A DNA stretch of 64,000 bases from Mesocentrotus franciscanus (taxonomy: Eukaryota; Echinodermata; Echinoidea; Camarodonta; Strongylocentrotidae), in contig CP137667.1 of assembly GCA_037976565.1 (NCBI GenBank), positions 31,672,459-31,736,458 on the forward strand. Reading direction: 5' to 3'. A model generated the notes under the pieces. The model did no database searches. It had not been told where the DNA came from and saw only the letters and a list, made by a program, of their open reading frames with translations. The position numbers and the translations under genes were made by a program. How positions within the stretch are numbered: the stretch's first letter is position 1; the number at the start of each line of letters is the position of its first letter. This document shows positions 1 to 13,770 of the stretch, one piece after another.

Positions 1-162
1 CACCCCACATTGGCTGAATTGGTAATGTCACTGTGACAAAGTGCCAGACCACTTTCTCATATTTCCAACACATTAAAAATGAATAAATGTCAATTTTTAA
101 AATGTATGACCCTGGAGGGTCTTTCTGTTTAGAAAACCTAAATAATATGCTACATGTATCCA

Positions 163-450
163 TAATGTTTTTTGAGGAGGCCCCAAGGAGGGAGAAGGCA
201 GCTAGAAAAAAAACAGAAATTAATTATTTTTTTGTACACGACAAATTGGATAGTTGTCCATGACGCCGTTACTACCCGTTGACCAAATTGCCAATTTGAG
301 ATTTGCATGGATGTAGTGATATGAAATTTCAAACATTCATAACTCCCTTAATTATTGGTCCAATTTATTGCAAAACTTTTGCCTTTCTATTTCTCTTATT
401 TTTCTGCTTTTGTACAAATTAAATTATTACAAAGATTGGATTGCCCTTTA
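163..450 (-). repeat. Dispersed repeat (GGATTGCCCTTTAA end), copy 1
   Basis: Diverged reverse complement of the 28322-28740 sequence: shared CTCCTTGGGG/AAGGAGG and GAGAAGGC words, CAATTTG..GTCCATGA.G, TAATTATTGGTCCAATTTA and the end GATTGGATTGCCCTTTAA. Similarity is patchy. Confidence 0.5.
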
Positions 451-660
451 AGTTATTAAATGAGACAAAAACTTGTCAATGAATAAGTTTATTGTCAACC
501 ATTTCATTGTGTACAGGTGTAAGTCTCTCTGATCAAATTAGTTAATGAAAATACAAACCCCCCAAAATGTCAGTTTGATATAGTTTATCATAATTTACAT
601 TAAACTAAAAGGTTGACAGCTTGACACTTCATACATGTATGTACATGTAAATCAATGGAG

Positions 661-888
661 TTACTGTAAACGCTGTTATTTTCGCGTGATTAATTTTTCG
701 CGCTGAGCGACCCCAAAACACATTCGCTGGTTCGTAAATTCGTGTTGCACGCAGTTCAGCCCCTTCAAAACACGCATAAGAAGTCATGTTTATATTTTCG
801 CGAGTTCTAAAATTCGCGCTTGCCGATCTTAGCGTGAAATCCGCGAAAATTAATGTACCACGAATATTTCTACTCTTACAGTAGTTAA
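661..888. mobile_element. Candidate MITE with TACTGTAA ends
   Basis: Starts TTACTGTAAACGC and ends ACTCTTACAGTA; both flanks of the inside are TTTTCGCG-type words in inverted orientation (ATTTTCGCGTGATTAA / TTAATGTACC, CGCGAAAATTAA). No coding capacity. Confidence 0.55.
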
Positions 889-2984
889 TGTTCATGTAAC
901 TGATGTAGGCCATAATCAAATTGGGCTGCTTTATTTTAGCCGATGTTACGGTTGTTTTGCATTACCGGGTAGTTGTATTAAAAAGCCATATTTAAAAAGA
1001 AAGGGTTTTTTCTTTGATTTTTTTTCTTCATATAAGTTGCGATTCATATAAACTTTTTCATATACTGGATGAAGTCCATGTGGTGTTACATTTAAAAAAG
1101 ATTTTCTTGATAATGTGACGTACCAGGCGAACTTGTACGTCAAGCTTTAGTTGGAAAGACTTTAATTCAATATCAAAACCTTTACTTTTCAATGAGGGAA
1201 AATCATAGCTGAGCAGGTAAATATTATATTTGGAGAAAACTATGTAACAGGGGAACAATTGTAACTCATTTATTTAAGTTTTAAAAATACTAAAATAAAG
1301 TAGTCGACAAATCAATTTATGCGAAACCTTCACCACGGAACTTTGAACTTTGGAAGAGCACCAATTTATTTATGTAATTTGCGTTCTGGCAATTGTAGTA
1401 TAAAGGATAATAGCAGGTGAATGAAATGCTTCATCACCACACACACCTGGGAAGCATCCATAAATTTGAATACAGGTACATTAAATTGATAAACGACTTC
1501 GCATTGAACGTCATGTTTAATCAAGAAAATGGCTATGCCCAATAATTATTATTGCACATGTGGTACTGAGAAACTGTACAGTATTCTTGCTTTATACCTC
1601 TCTGAGGCTCTCTCAAACACTTTGGTGGGGAATATTGTAGAATGTAGATTAATTGGCCAGAATGCAATAAATCTCTCAGAATAACTAAAGTTGTTTCTTG
1701 GGGTGAGGTTTCCTTTAAGCATATTTTTTAACCCCTGGACTTCACCCTCCCCTTGACAACTTTATTTCTGAAAGCCACTTATGAGTGATTCCAGTTAAAA
1801 CAAAATCATTGTGAGCTTTTGATGAGATCTTCTGGTAAAGTTTGGGCTAACGGCGCTAGCCAAATTTTAATGACAGCTGCATTTACACTGCAAGCAAAAA
1901 TCATAGGACTGTAGGACCGGTGTTTCGTTGGTAGTTGCCTGGGCAGCCTACATGTAGCTACTGGCAAACACACACAAAAAAACGGAATCGAAAAATCCAC
2001 CTGTGGAGTGTTGTTTTTTGAAAGACTGGCAGAAATTTCACAAGTTTTTTGCAGTGTCCGCTCTTGAATCATCGGTAAGTGATTCCGGTATTTGGTCAGG
2101 TGACTCTCCTTGCTTCTGTGCGATCACATGCAGAGCAGCGACAAGTCTCGCATTCACTGACATTTTTTTAATGGATTTTTCCAGTAGTGTAAATAGCAGT
2201 AAAAAAAAAATTCTATGATTTTTCAAAATGTTGTTTGGGCTGTGCAAATGGGCCTATAAAGGATAGACTTAACTTATGTTAGATGATAAATGAACAATTC
2301 AGAGACATGTTCTTATAGAATTTACATTGTGTTTGTTTACATGTACATATTTATTTTTCCATTGCTACCTGTCTGCCTTCAATATCTTGTTCATTGTGAT
2401 TTTAATTTATTTTGTTCTCAATAGTTGTGAAGAAAAAAATGTTGATAATATTTATAATAATAATAATTGTTATTATAATTATTATTATCATTATATTATA
2501 TTTTTAATCATCATTCATTATGTGGGTAGGATTTGATTGAGCAGTTAAAAAAAAATCTTTTAACATATGATTATGATAGGAAGCCTATAACACAACTGTG
2601 CTTGTTACACACCCATGGAAAGGGTGAAAAGTGAGAGAGGGGGATATGGGGGTTAGGGGGTATGGGGGTTGGGGGGTCCATCCAATATTGTACACTTGTA
2701 AGTTCTGCCACCGAATAGTGCTTACTACAACTTCATGGCATTGGCACTAGTGGGAATTACATGGATGGGCCAATATAGGTGCAAATGGGGTGGGGTATTA
2801 AAGAGAAGGTTGAGTTCTGGGAAGAGGTGAAAAATAATTTGTGAGCGTTATTATTGTATTATGCAAGTGTGGAAGAACATCAGAGAAAAAATGTTCCCTA
2901 AAAAGCATGGCTCTTCAAATGCCTTAATATTCTAAATATGGCATGTTACATCATAAAAATCGGGACAGATTTTTATGCCACATG

Positions 2985-3198
2985 TTCGTGTAGCCCCATA
3001 CACATCTTTCTGTGTACAGTGCTTGAAACTTTACCAAGACTGGGCCAAATTTCTTATCATTTTGATGATTCCAGAACCTTACAGTACACACCAATACTTA
3101 TATGCTAGATGTTCAACCTTTTCTGATCGATTCCACAACGTTTCTTTCACAATGCAATCACATGACCAGAACTCAACTTTATCTTTAACTATTATTTT
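2985..3198 (+). repeat. Dispersed repeat, inverted partner of 11328-11522
   Basis: About 200 bp with clear similarity to the reverse complement of 11328-11522 (TACACATCTTTCTGTGTACA, TTTACCAAGACTGGGCC, ATCATTTTGATGATTCCAGA). The frame open across it is not conserved in the partner. Confidence 0.8.
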
Positions 3199-6089
3199 GA
3201 GTGAGTGATAAAAACTGATATATTCTCCACAGTAAAATAGAGAAAAGAATAAAGACGGGCTGGATGAATTGAAGATGAATCGTTTTTGTAGATTGTGCCT
3301 ATGGCCTACATGTATTACTTAAAATTGTTATCGCAATGGCAAGCGAGATGGATTATTTAGCAGTAAAATCCTTGTACATGCAATATTCACGCTCCTAGGT
3401 GAAACTTGATCATCCTATATGGTTCTCCAGTGCACCTGGCAATGCATGCAGAATACACTGCACAAAAGAGCTGATACTTTCCACCACTCACTGCTGTTCT
3501 GTGTACACTTGTATGCATGAGCCTCCTAGGTCTATGCATAAATGCATAAAGAAGGCTGTCTGCCATTATACAGTGTGCACCCACTATACATTATGCATTA
3601 TGCATGAAATTACCCAAGCACACAGGGAGCCCCCTTGTTGTTTGACAAAGGCATGCACACACAAACTCAGTGTGCATACAACATACACACACTCATGGTA
3701 ATGTATTGGTAGCCTGCCCTTTGGTGTGTATGCATTTATGCAGAATCTATAATAGTGCAGTGTCTATGGACGCACAGAACCCTATTTCATCAGGTTGACT
3801 CCACAAACATGGGCTTATTAGCATAATGGGTCTAGGCTTGAAATCCAGTTGTTTTCAGTATGCTTGCAGGCTAATGTTTGTAGATGGAAAGAAGGGGACA
3901 TGTCGTCCTTCAGCTGCGCAGTGGCAAGAGCAAGAGATGGAAGGTAGAGAGAGAGAGAAAGAAAGAGAGAGAGAGAGAGAGTTGGGGGAGTTTCAACAGA
4001 GATAGAGGTTGACATTTTAAAGTGATTCATAGAATAGTAAGAAGAGCAAGAACAAGAACAGATTCAAGAAATGGCTACATGTATATATATGTGCGTGGAA
4101 ACAAATATGTTTAAAAGAAAGTAGGAAAAAAAGAAGCAAATTTCACAACTCTTAGGTTTCTCTATAAATGAATCTGAAAGGGAAAAGATCAATGCCTCAA
4201 ATAGCGAGTGTTGTAGGGGAGGGGTGTTCAGGACAATTTACTGGGGTATTCCCAGGAGGCCTTCAAATATATGGATGTAACCCATCAGTTACTTTGTTGA
4301 TAAAATAGCTTCCAGAGGTTTTTAAAATATTTTGATGGTTAGAACACAGTCTAATATGGATGGAGGAAAAATACAAAAACAAAAATAGAAAATGAAAACA
4401 TAAACAGAACAAACATTAAAAACACCTTTGGTTTTGTTTCACTCCCCCTCCTCTTTTTGTGACTTCTTTCATCCATCTGTACTGCACCTAAAGGGCTAAG
4501 CTTTATCATGGAAAGAAGCTATTTTGACATTTATGTTTTTACAATAGATATAAATAATTAAAGTTTCAGAAAAGGCTCAGTGGAAGGGGTGGGAGGGGGT
4601 GACATAGAAACAAGGGGGAGGGCGGTTAGATGGGAATGGCGAGCGATTTAGCTCTCGAAAGCTCCAAAAGAGCTCTGGTAAGCTGAAGAAAAAACTCAGA
4701 AAAAACAATAACTTGCATAAATCAAGGCTCCAGGCTAATGTTTTCGACAGTTTCGGTATTATTTTGCTTCACCAGTATAAATGTTTGAACATGACATTGA
4801 CATCTTACATAATTCAAGCATGATTTCTATTGGCATTTACATTGGGTATTGAAATTACCCTGAATTTGATTTTTTGAAAATCTTTGAATTTAATTTGATT
4901 GAAGATTTTATTATCTTTTCGTCGCAGCCAGTTGAATTTAGAAAGATGTATAATGTTACAAACATTGAAAATATACATACTGTATGAACATGTACTTAAA
5001 AATAAAACATTATAAGGGTAAGGGTATAATTTGAAAATAATGAATAAACTTAAGTGGATGAAGAACATTTATTATTGCATAGATTTAACAAAATACATTT
5101 ACGAGTTATTCTATATGAAAATATACATACTATCCACATTGAATATGTAGTGAATTAATTTGTCTAAAATGGAGAAGTGGCTTCCAGTGCGAAATTAGTT
5201 CAACATTCAAGTTGGTGACTAGTCAAGATACATGAAGAGAGAGAGAGAAAAAATGTAATAGTAATATGGTTGTTGGAAATAATAATACTTAAGAGAATGT
5301 CAATCGCTACTTTGCGATGTTGTTGGTAGTACCGGGTATGTATGCTGTTTCTTTTAATCCTTTAACCAGCCATTTTACTTTCTATTTCATCTGTTATGTT
5401 AACTCTTGAAATATTATAGATTAAAAAAGAAGTATGATTCTTTACAGAAACCCAAATGCATATATTACATGCAATTCAATAGATGCCCCTGAAGGTTTCG
5501 GAATTAACATATTCTTCACCTGTTTTTTTTTCTTTTTTTTTTTCCAGTTGTTACCACTACATTTTGATTTGGACAAAATATAAGTTAGAATAAAAAAATA
5601 AAACACTGCACAACTTGCTTCTCTACTGCTCTTCCTTCGTTGTGATTACGCAAACTGCATATTTCTATTTTTTTCTATTTTTTTTAACATCATATATTCT
5701 GTTTTGTTTCCCCTTCGTATAGAAAGCAGGGCATTTCCTGGGGAGAGAATACGCCATGCAAAGCAAATGTTGAAATTTCATGCAAGCCCCTTTAGCGAAA
5801 CCAGTCTCCCGTGATCATGAATTTTTCATTCCTGAAAAATATTCATGTCTTTTCTCTTTCGCCTCTCTTTCAGGCTGATTGCCCTGCTTCATTTTAAGTC
5901 CGATGTTTGCTGAATTCCATTTCCATAACATGAATAATTCAAAGGGCAAACAGTGGGCTCGCACAAAACATGCACACAGAGTTGCTCGATCCATTCGCTT
6001 ATATATGGTAACAGAGCATAGGCATGGAAATAGAAGCTTAACAAAAACAAAAATACTCACACACACTTATACACTAGTGTGAAAAATAA

Positions 6090-6500
6090 TTGCTAAGGTT
6101 TAGTAAAATAAAACAAAACAAAAACAGAACTGTAATATTTTTTGGTGTGCTAAGGTTTAGTAACATAAAACAAAACAAAATAAAAACAGAACTGTATTTA
6201 TAAGTGGCTAACAATATTTTTGTGTGTGTGCTCTATAGGTTTAGTAAAATAAGACAAAACAAGACAAAAACAGAACTGTATTTATAAGCTGCTAATATAT
6301 TTTCTGCTAAGGTTTAGTAAAATAAGACAAAACAAGACAAAAACAGAACTGTATTTATAAGCAGCTAATATATTTTTCTGCTAAGGTTAAGTAAAATAAA
6401 ACAAAGCAAAACAAAAACAGAACTGTATTTATAAGTTGCTAACAATTTTTTATTTTTTTTTGCTTAGGTTTAGTAAAATAAAACAAAACAAAACAAAAAC
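6090..6500 (+). repeat. Minisatellite, about 60-75 bp unit, six copies
   Basis: Unit: GCTAAGGTTTAGTAAAATAA then a (AAAAC)n run and CAGAACTGTATTTATAAG. Copies begin near 6092, 6150, 6237, 6304, 6380 and 6462. Confidence 0.85.
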
Positions 6501-6631
6501 ATTATTATTATTATTTAAAAATTATTACTTCTGCTGAATATATTAACGTCTTCCACTGAGGCCCTGAAAGTCAGAAGAGCATTAACTCTTATTTTTTTAA
6601 GCTGTTGAAAAAGTTGTAAGCCTAGCATAAC

Positions 6632-6915
6632 TGGGGAGTGTTTCACAAAGTCTAAGACCGACTTTAAGTTGGACTTCAATATGGCAGGCCGCTCATGCCA
6701 CTGTTTGCTCTCACCATTATGATGTTTTCGATAATATTTTTTCCTTCAATAATGAATTATCAAAAAATATAAATTCTGTAGATTTGTGACCATGATTTGT
6801 ACGGCCCTTGAGAGACCAATGTCAGTAAATGGTGAGAGCAAACAGTGGCATGAATGGCCTGCCATATTTAAGTCCAACTTAAAATCGATCTTAGTCTTTG
6901 TGAAACACTCCCCTG
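6632..6915. mobile_element. Foldback element, family GGGGNGTGTTTCACAAAG, copy 1
   Basis: Inverted arms of about 85 bp (GTGTTTCACAAAGTCTAAGA... and its complement ending ..TTTGTGAAACACTCCCC) around a spacer of about 100 bp. A second copy lies at 37546-37833. No coding capacity. Confidence 0.82.
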
Positions 6916-8189
6916 GAATTGCATCTCATTAGCATTGCATGTTATCATAAATTAATATTATCTCCACCAGCACATGTAGAGTTATGCCCTTATAATATGG
7001 CTATTGTGTCTCGGTAGATAATATCTAGCCTTGTGGCGTGGATAATGATGATGATGATAGTGCACATCGGTTACATTTGAATGAATCACTAATAAAAATG
7101 TAAATTAATTAAATAGAATTTTGCCCAAATAAACATTTGACCAAGAGATAAAGGAATAGATTTGAAAAGAAATAAAAATGTCACACATACTGATGACCTT
7201 GGTGCTTTCATTAAGTATAGAAAACATTCAATTTTTCCCCCTCTAAGATTACAGAATATGGGTTATTTATATAACATGTACTGTACACTCCTAAAGTGAT
7301 GAACTTTGTCTTGCCTAACATAGCATGTGCAACACATAGGTGCTGCTTTCCCAATGGCTGGTGGCGAGTATTTATTTGTTGCAGTGCAATGATAAATAGA
7401 AATGTGGCTAAATCATTTTTCTTCCCCCTTCCATGCTCTCTCCTACTGGTATTTCATAATACAGTGGATTCACAATCCACAGCGCTATCTAGCCACACCA
7501 ATGATTAGTCGATTTCAAGTGATGCATCATGGGGAAAAGGTTGACATCGTATCAACTATGGCTTTGTTATACCCTAGGAGATGAGGGGATTTAATCAGAA
7601 TTTGTCTTATTGACCCTACTTACAACATTTTGGTCATTTTGGCCACTTTTGGGCACGAACTGACCATTATGGTCACCTTTCATCAGGCATAATTTGGGTA
7701 TTATCAGCAAAGGAGTTTTGATTGGCCTATTCTATGTTATATTCTATATTTTCCAACAACAATATGGTTATTTTGGTCATTTTTTGCCCCAAATGACCAT
7801 TTGTATTGATTCTTGTCCAAAATCAGGCCAAATTGGCAGTCTAAATCAATTGATGGATCGGTTTCTACACCCAAATTCAATTTAAAAATGCAGTGATATC
7901 AGAACAGTCAATCTCATTGAATGAATTTTAAAAGTTCGGACCTTCGGTCATTTCGATCGGTAGATACATGTACATGTAGCTGCACTGGTTGAAAGATGTC
8001 TACCTGTGAGTTGAAAAATTGGCCTTTTGCAGCTTGCCGGTGGGGGTAATGTTAATTGTGAATTTACCCTAATACAAAACAATGATGAAATCATGATTTA
8101 CAAAATATTGTCTTTAATAACAATAGGTACATGTATGATTCTGTGTCTTGGGAATTATAGGCCTACTGTGGAGATTTTGTTGTTGATTT

Positions 8190-8406
8190 TTTTTTCATAA
8201 TTTATTTAAAAAAAGACGTTGGCCCGTTGCATAAAACTTACCATTGATGGTAACTTTGCCATCAATGGCAACTACCATGGTAACAGGGCTCAACAGCCAA
8301 TCAAAATCAAGGTTTCCATGGTAGTTACCATTGATGGCAAAGTTACCATCAATGGTAAGTTTTATGCAACGGGCCAACGTCTTTTTTTAAATAAATTATG
8401 AAAAAA
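8190..8406. repeat. Near-perfect 217-bp palindrome
   Basis: Arms of about 95 bp (8190-8284 and 8312-8406) are reverse complements with about one mismatch, around a spacer of about 28 bp. The arms contain GGCCCGTTGCATAAAACTTA and ACCATTGATGGTAACTTTGC, and the symmetry extends into AT-rich flanks (TTTATTTAAAAAAAGACG). The short open frames found on both strands encode the same peptide only because of the symmetry. A third partial arm follows at 8407-8432. Confidence 0.92.
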
Positions 8407-10608
8407 GTTACCATCAATGGTAAGTTTTATGCCTTATTTTCAAAAATTTTGAGCAGTTTATTTTTCATTTACCTCCATACCATGTTCCATTGTAGACAAT
8501 AATTAGCATTGGATAGAAGCTGGTCAGGTGGATGAATTCAACAAGTTTGCACATTTAGAATATTTGAATTTCAGTGCAGAAAGTTTTATTTTTGTACCAT
8601 CTCTGTCCCGAGTGTCTAGTTTTGCATTATCTTTATCGTTCTTCCCTTTCGAGAAAATTTCCATTTCTTGCTGGGTGCAGCCAAGCAGTATACGGCAGCA
8701 ATCAATTCTATCTTTCCCTGTCTCTTTCCCACTGTCATTTCAACATCATGCAGGCAAACAAGAGGCTGTTTGCACTGCTGGGGATTTTGTACATGTACAG
8801 GTCTAGTCGTACTAGAAATTAGGCTTATACCTACATGTACATGTACCTGTACACGCTTTCATCCAATGCAAGTTGTTGCATGTGCTGTGCTATTTCAGTT
8901 TAATCATTATTAGCCTAATCATTATTCATTTTTTCAGTTTAAAAACATGCAAATATTAAACAGGTAAAATACAAGGACATTGAATGAATTCATACAAATT
9001 AAAAAATAAGAGTAAAACGGTCCATCATTAAAAGTCTATTGAGGCTCGACAGGTTGATGGCCACAAGAATTAGCAAGTAATATCATCAATATTTCGGCGG
9101 AAGAGTAAAAGTAAGGTAAAACAAAGGTGTTGGGGTATTAAATTAGTCATTAAAAGCAACTGATTAAAATGAAGACAAGATAAGAAGATATCAAATAGGA
9201 TATAATCTTTCTTTTGTCAGTTTTGAATGAATTAGAAATGGGATTTCTCTTAGTGAAGAAGACAAGGAATCCATTGCTACATGTTCGTGAATGAATTGAA
9301 ATATGTGGGAGTGTGAACAGAGCTGTGCAATCAGAATGGATGTATATTCATAGCACGAACCGCCAGCGCCTTTGAATTATTCATGGTGCCAGATCCCAAG
9401 GCTCGTGGGCATGGTCATCTTTATTCATGAAGTGGGAAAACTGTTGAGGCTCCCCTCTGGGGTAGTAGGCAAGCAACAGAACCCCTACATGTAGCTTTGG
9501 TACTAAAAACTCAAGTTTCTGCCAATATGGATTTTTAGATACATACATGCTACCAAGATTTTTATTAAAAAAAGGATAGGTTTTCTTTATCACTTTGTTT
9601 GGAGCCAAAGTCTGTGTAAAGTATATACATGTATATACAAATAAGAGATATAATTAACCTGAATGGCTGAATTGATAGAAATGCATGTGTAAAGTATTAT
9701 ACTGTAGTTGTTATAAATGTTAAACAAAATGTATGAGAGTTTGATTATTTTGTTTTAATAAAATATATATATACAATATAGTATAACTTGTATATTTATA
9801 AATTATGTTAACAATTAAACACCGTTCTGGCTCCAAACAGAGGATTTTCAGATAAAACATAAATCTCTGCTTTATACCGGTATTGGATATAAAGTTTTAC
9901 ATTTATACAAAATATTTTATCATTTGAATAGATAGAATACAAGTATGTGTTGTGTATACACATGTACAGTATGTAGGCCTACTGGACAATCGAGTTCAGC
10001 TGTGTGATCGATCATAAACTAATATGACTAAGGTACTTTCGGGTGCGATCATAGGTTTTTTTGTTAAGCCAGAATGTGGATCACCGATCAAAATCATTGA
10101 ATTCAACATATTTCCACTTCTGTTTAGATAGGGGAGTAGATTCAATTATATCCACCTATTTCTTCGTGTTCTGGATATGTTATAGTCTGTATTGAGGTGT
10201 TAGTCTACAGCTGAAATAGTTCAGACTCCTAAATGTACATGTTCTGTTAGGAACTACATCCTAATGGGGCAATGTTTGAGATGGCAATTGCATTCATTAC
10301 ATACATGTACATGACATGTACATGTATATTCCGGAAAGCAGGGGGGCATTCAAAGTTTTGTTTCTTACAATAGTAGATCATATATCTTGTGCACTTATCA
10401 ACTGAAAATATTTTAATGTTGGGAAAATGTACGGTAGGCATAATTTGGGTGAGAAAATTTGATGAATATCCAATCAATGCATTTTGAAAACTATAGAGTA
10501 AGAAAATGATTTTGCAGCCAAACATGTAGTTGCCGCCATCTGGACCACAGGAAGGACCTCAACGTTAGGAATGAAGAAAGTAAGAAACGCAATCAAGACA
10601 ACTTCACC

Positions 10609-10804
10609 TTAAAGCCCCACTGCACTACTTATAGCTACTTGCGCCCTCTATATAGCAAAAAATGCCTAATTGGTGACCGTTGGTCCCCCATGATCCCCTT
10701 TTTCTTATGTTAATTGAGAGCTGATTTGATGAGATAACCACCTGTCAGTGACCATGCAGGGAGGTCTAATCCTTCCTGGCCAAACTAGTGCAGATAGGCT
10801 TTAA
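10609..10804 (+). mobile_element. TTAA-bounded 196-bp MITE, copy A
   Basis: Begins and ends in TTAA. The left end TTAAAGCC.CACTGCACTA and the reverse complement of the right end TTAAAGCC.ATCTGCACTA form a terminal inverted repeat of about 20 bp. No coding capacity. Upstream of POU2F. Four other copies at 15579, 27595, 35104 and 48623 share borders and length. Confidence 0.85.
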
Positions 10805-11327
10805 TACACGATTCCTTTTTGTCTCAAAGTCCCGATTGGTTATTATTTATCTCTTTGTACTTTCAAGCTTATTGGATAGATTGATTCATAATTCATGCCT
10901 TCCCAATTTCACCTTGGTTGGTTTGTTGATGTACATGGATTAAACACGCTGTGACACACATGTATCATATTACTTTTGTGCCATTTTGGAGGAGGAATAT
11001 TGCTAAATTATTTAGATGTAATATGGAATATATAATAGCGACTCATGATTGTATTTTAAAATATTTTTTCACCTTGGTACGTTAAGTCGGCTGTGACTAG
11101 TGATAATTGAGAAGATAATGAATATATACATTAACACAAAGGCAAGTGCAGTGATGGTTTTGGGAGTCATGGTGTTTGGTATGATGATTCTTCCAAGGTT
11201 AGCGCTGAATTCACTGCCCAGTTTTATGATAGGAGAACATTGGAATGTCGTTGTTGTTATTTTTTTCTTTAAATAGCTGTGATAATATCATGGTGAGGGG
11301 TGTTCCTGTGTTGCACCGTAGTACATT

Positions 11328-11522
11328 AAAGATAAATGCCAGTTCTGGTCATGCGATTGTATTGTGAAAGAAACGTTGTGGAATTGATCAGAAAAGGTTG
11401 ATCATCTAGCATATAAGTATTGGTGTGTACTGCAAGGTTCTGGAATCATCAAAATGATAAGAAATTTGGCCCAGTCTTGGTAAAGTTACAAGCATTGTAC
11501 ACAGAAAGATGTATATGGGACT
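11328..11522 (-). repeat. Dispersed repeat, inverted partner of 2985-3198
   Basis: Reverse-oriented copy of the 2985-3198 repeat, 8.3 kb away. Confidence 0.8.
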
Positions 11523-12317
11523 ACGCGACCACGTGCGCGATATCTATTTGGTCCCAATAGATATAATAATTTATCAAATTGATCAATTAGTAGGCGGTTT
11601 CCCGACTTTCCCGGCAAAATTTGTTTCATCACGTATTAGTAAAAACATATTCTTTCACATGATTGGTAATGAGAGCTTCCATTTCATTTTTTTGAGAGAG
11701 GGGCGTTTCCAAAACTGGTCTTTACCTTTAAAGTGCTTAGTGTGAATGTGGAGGATTTTTGAAGAATTAAGTATGTGTGTACGTACATGTACATGTACAG
11801 TATATTGAAATTGACTGGCTTGATGTTATTTAAAAGGATGAAGTGAAAAAGAGAAAAAAAGGAAAGAAAGAAAACAAAAGAGAGAGAAATAATGGGGGGG
11901 GGGTGGTATTTTTTATATCTCGTACATAGATTCTTATTTACTGATTGGTCAAAACTATATCACATGACAACTCTGTGATAGTACTCCAAAACCCTCTGAT
12001 AGTACTCTAAAACCCTCTGATAGTACGCCTAACCCCTCCGCAACTTTTGCACACACAAATGCCTCCAGCGCGCAACTCGCGCGGTGTCAGCTAGCTAGGG
12101 CGCTCATGCATTGCAATTTACGCGGAGCCGCAGTAGCTGCAGTACCTGTAAAGCGCCAGCTAAACATATTTACATCCTTCTATGTTTCATTTGGTCTACT
12201 TGTTGTAAAAATTCCCCACACAGGTATTAAAATTAAACTGTTGTGGATGAATGAAACATTGAATGATGTAAATATGACCTACAGCTAGACCTATTCATGA
12301 ATCAATGAAAAGGATGA

Positions 12318-12478
12318 GGTATAAAACAAATATGGACTGCTCTGTAATCGGATGGTGGTTGAAATTATCACTCCCTCGGTGGTGTTCATACCCCGAGGCG
12401 AAGCCGAGGGGGTGATAGAAGTGATAATTTCCACCATCATCCTTATGAGCAGTCAATATTTGTATACTATTTTATACT
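12318..12478. mobile_element. Small foldback element
   Basis: Outer arms (GTATAAAA..ATGGACTGCTC and GAGCAGTCAATATTTGTATAC) and inner arms (GTGGTTGAAATTATCACT / AGTGATAATTTCCACC) are inverted, around a GC-rich centre (CCCTCGG..., GAGGCGAAGCCGAGGG). Confidence 0.7.
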
Positions 12479-13627
12479 ACAGTAAGAGTTTGATAGATCC
12501 GACTTGCAGATTTACGCACATGTACAAGTATTAAGTTTCTTCAAGTTTATTTATTTAAATAAGACTTAAAACCTTTATTTACATGGAAGTTTAAGGAAAT
12601 TTCATAAAAATATGTTGTATAATGGAATGCGCTAAAACCAGGCATTTTTAAAGAAGAGAGTAATATACATGTATGACCACTCAAATATTGAGATTAAAAT
12701 AGTGGGTATCCAAATATTAGTTCCCTACTTACACACACAGGAATGTGAGCTGTTTAATAAACCTGAAGGAAATATGATATCTTTTTATATACGAAAGACA
12801 TAAAACAAAAATCTAATTTGTGTGCTGCATAAGGTTTTAATTGTTATTCAAACTTATTCCAAAAACAACTAATAATAGTATCACAAGATGAAAACCAAAT
12901 GCAAAAAATTTAATACAAATGGTAATTTCTCCCGGAGCTAATGCATTTCAATTACCATTCCCCCACACTTGATGCATATAATGGGGGAAATTATACAGCG
13001 CATGTTTTTATCGGCTCTTCTCCGGCAGTCGAAAATTGCAAATGAACCTTTGAAAGACCTTTTAAAAATGCATAACATGTGCATTGGAAACTAGTCATAA
13101 ATATTTATTGGAATGAGAAATCGCTCTGGTAGAGTACTTTATAATACAAGTGTCTTTCTGGATGGAGCCCATTTTGCTATGAGTGCGGTCGTAGCCAGGG
13201 TAGTGGGTTGTTTGAGAAAGTTTTTGAGGACGACCAAGTGAGGTTCATAGTACTTGCCGTTGTGTGCGATTGCAAGAGTATGCATGAAGAAGGTATTTAT
13301 GCATCAGGGATCTTGATTACTGCATTTGTTTTGAACTTCCTGACACTGTGAGTCGTGGTTGTCGCTTTTGATCCCATGTTCTCCATCGTGCGATTCAAGT
13401 TTGATATGTGCTGTTCATTAGAAATCCTTATATTCTTACTCTCTTCAGTCTCTCGTGATTATATTTTGATTTCTTCTATATTTCTCACTTAACATTTTGT
13501 CTAGATTCTTCACTTTTATTCTGTCTTCCATTCATTTTTCAGTGTCTTGTTATCCTGTATTAATGTTTTTTGTATTTTTTTTCCATCTCCATCGAATTTT
13601 TCATTCTTCTCCTTTTTCATCTTCTTC

Positions 13628-13770
13628 ATCTTCTTCTTCTTCTTCTTCTTCTTCTTCTTCTTCTTCTTCTTCTTCTTCTTCTTCTTCTTCTCCTTCTCCT
13701 TCTCCTTCTTCTCCTTCTTCTCCTTCTTCTCCTTCTTTTCTGTCCCCTTCTCCTTCTTCTTCTCCTCCTC
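13628..13770 (+). repeat. (CTT)n / (CTC) microsatellite
   Basis: A run of more than 20 CTT triplets followed by CTCCTT-type units. It opens poly-Ser, poly-Phe and poly-Leu frames that are artefacts. 0.3 kb upstream of the exon 1 acceptor. Confidence 0.95.

Noticed and set aside
8195..8401. Two 60-residue frames with the same N-terminal peptide on opposite strands
   Set aside because: A consequence of the near-perfect palindrome; not genes.
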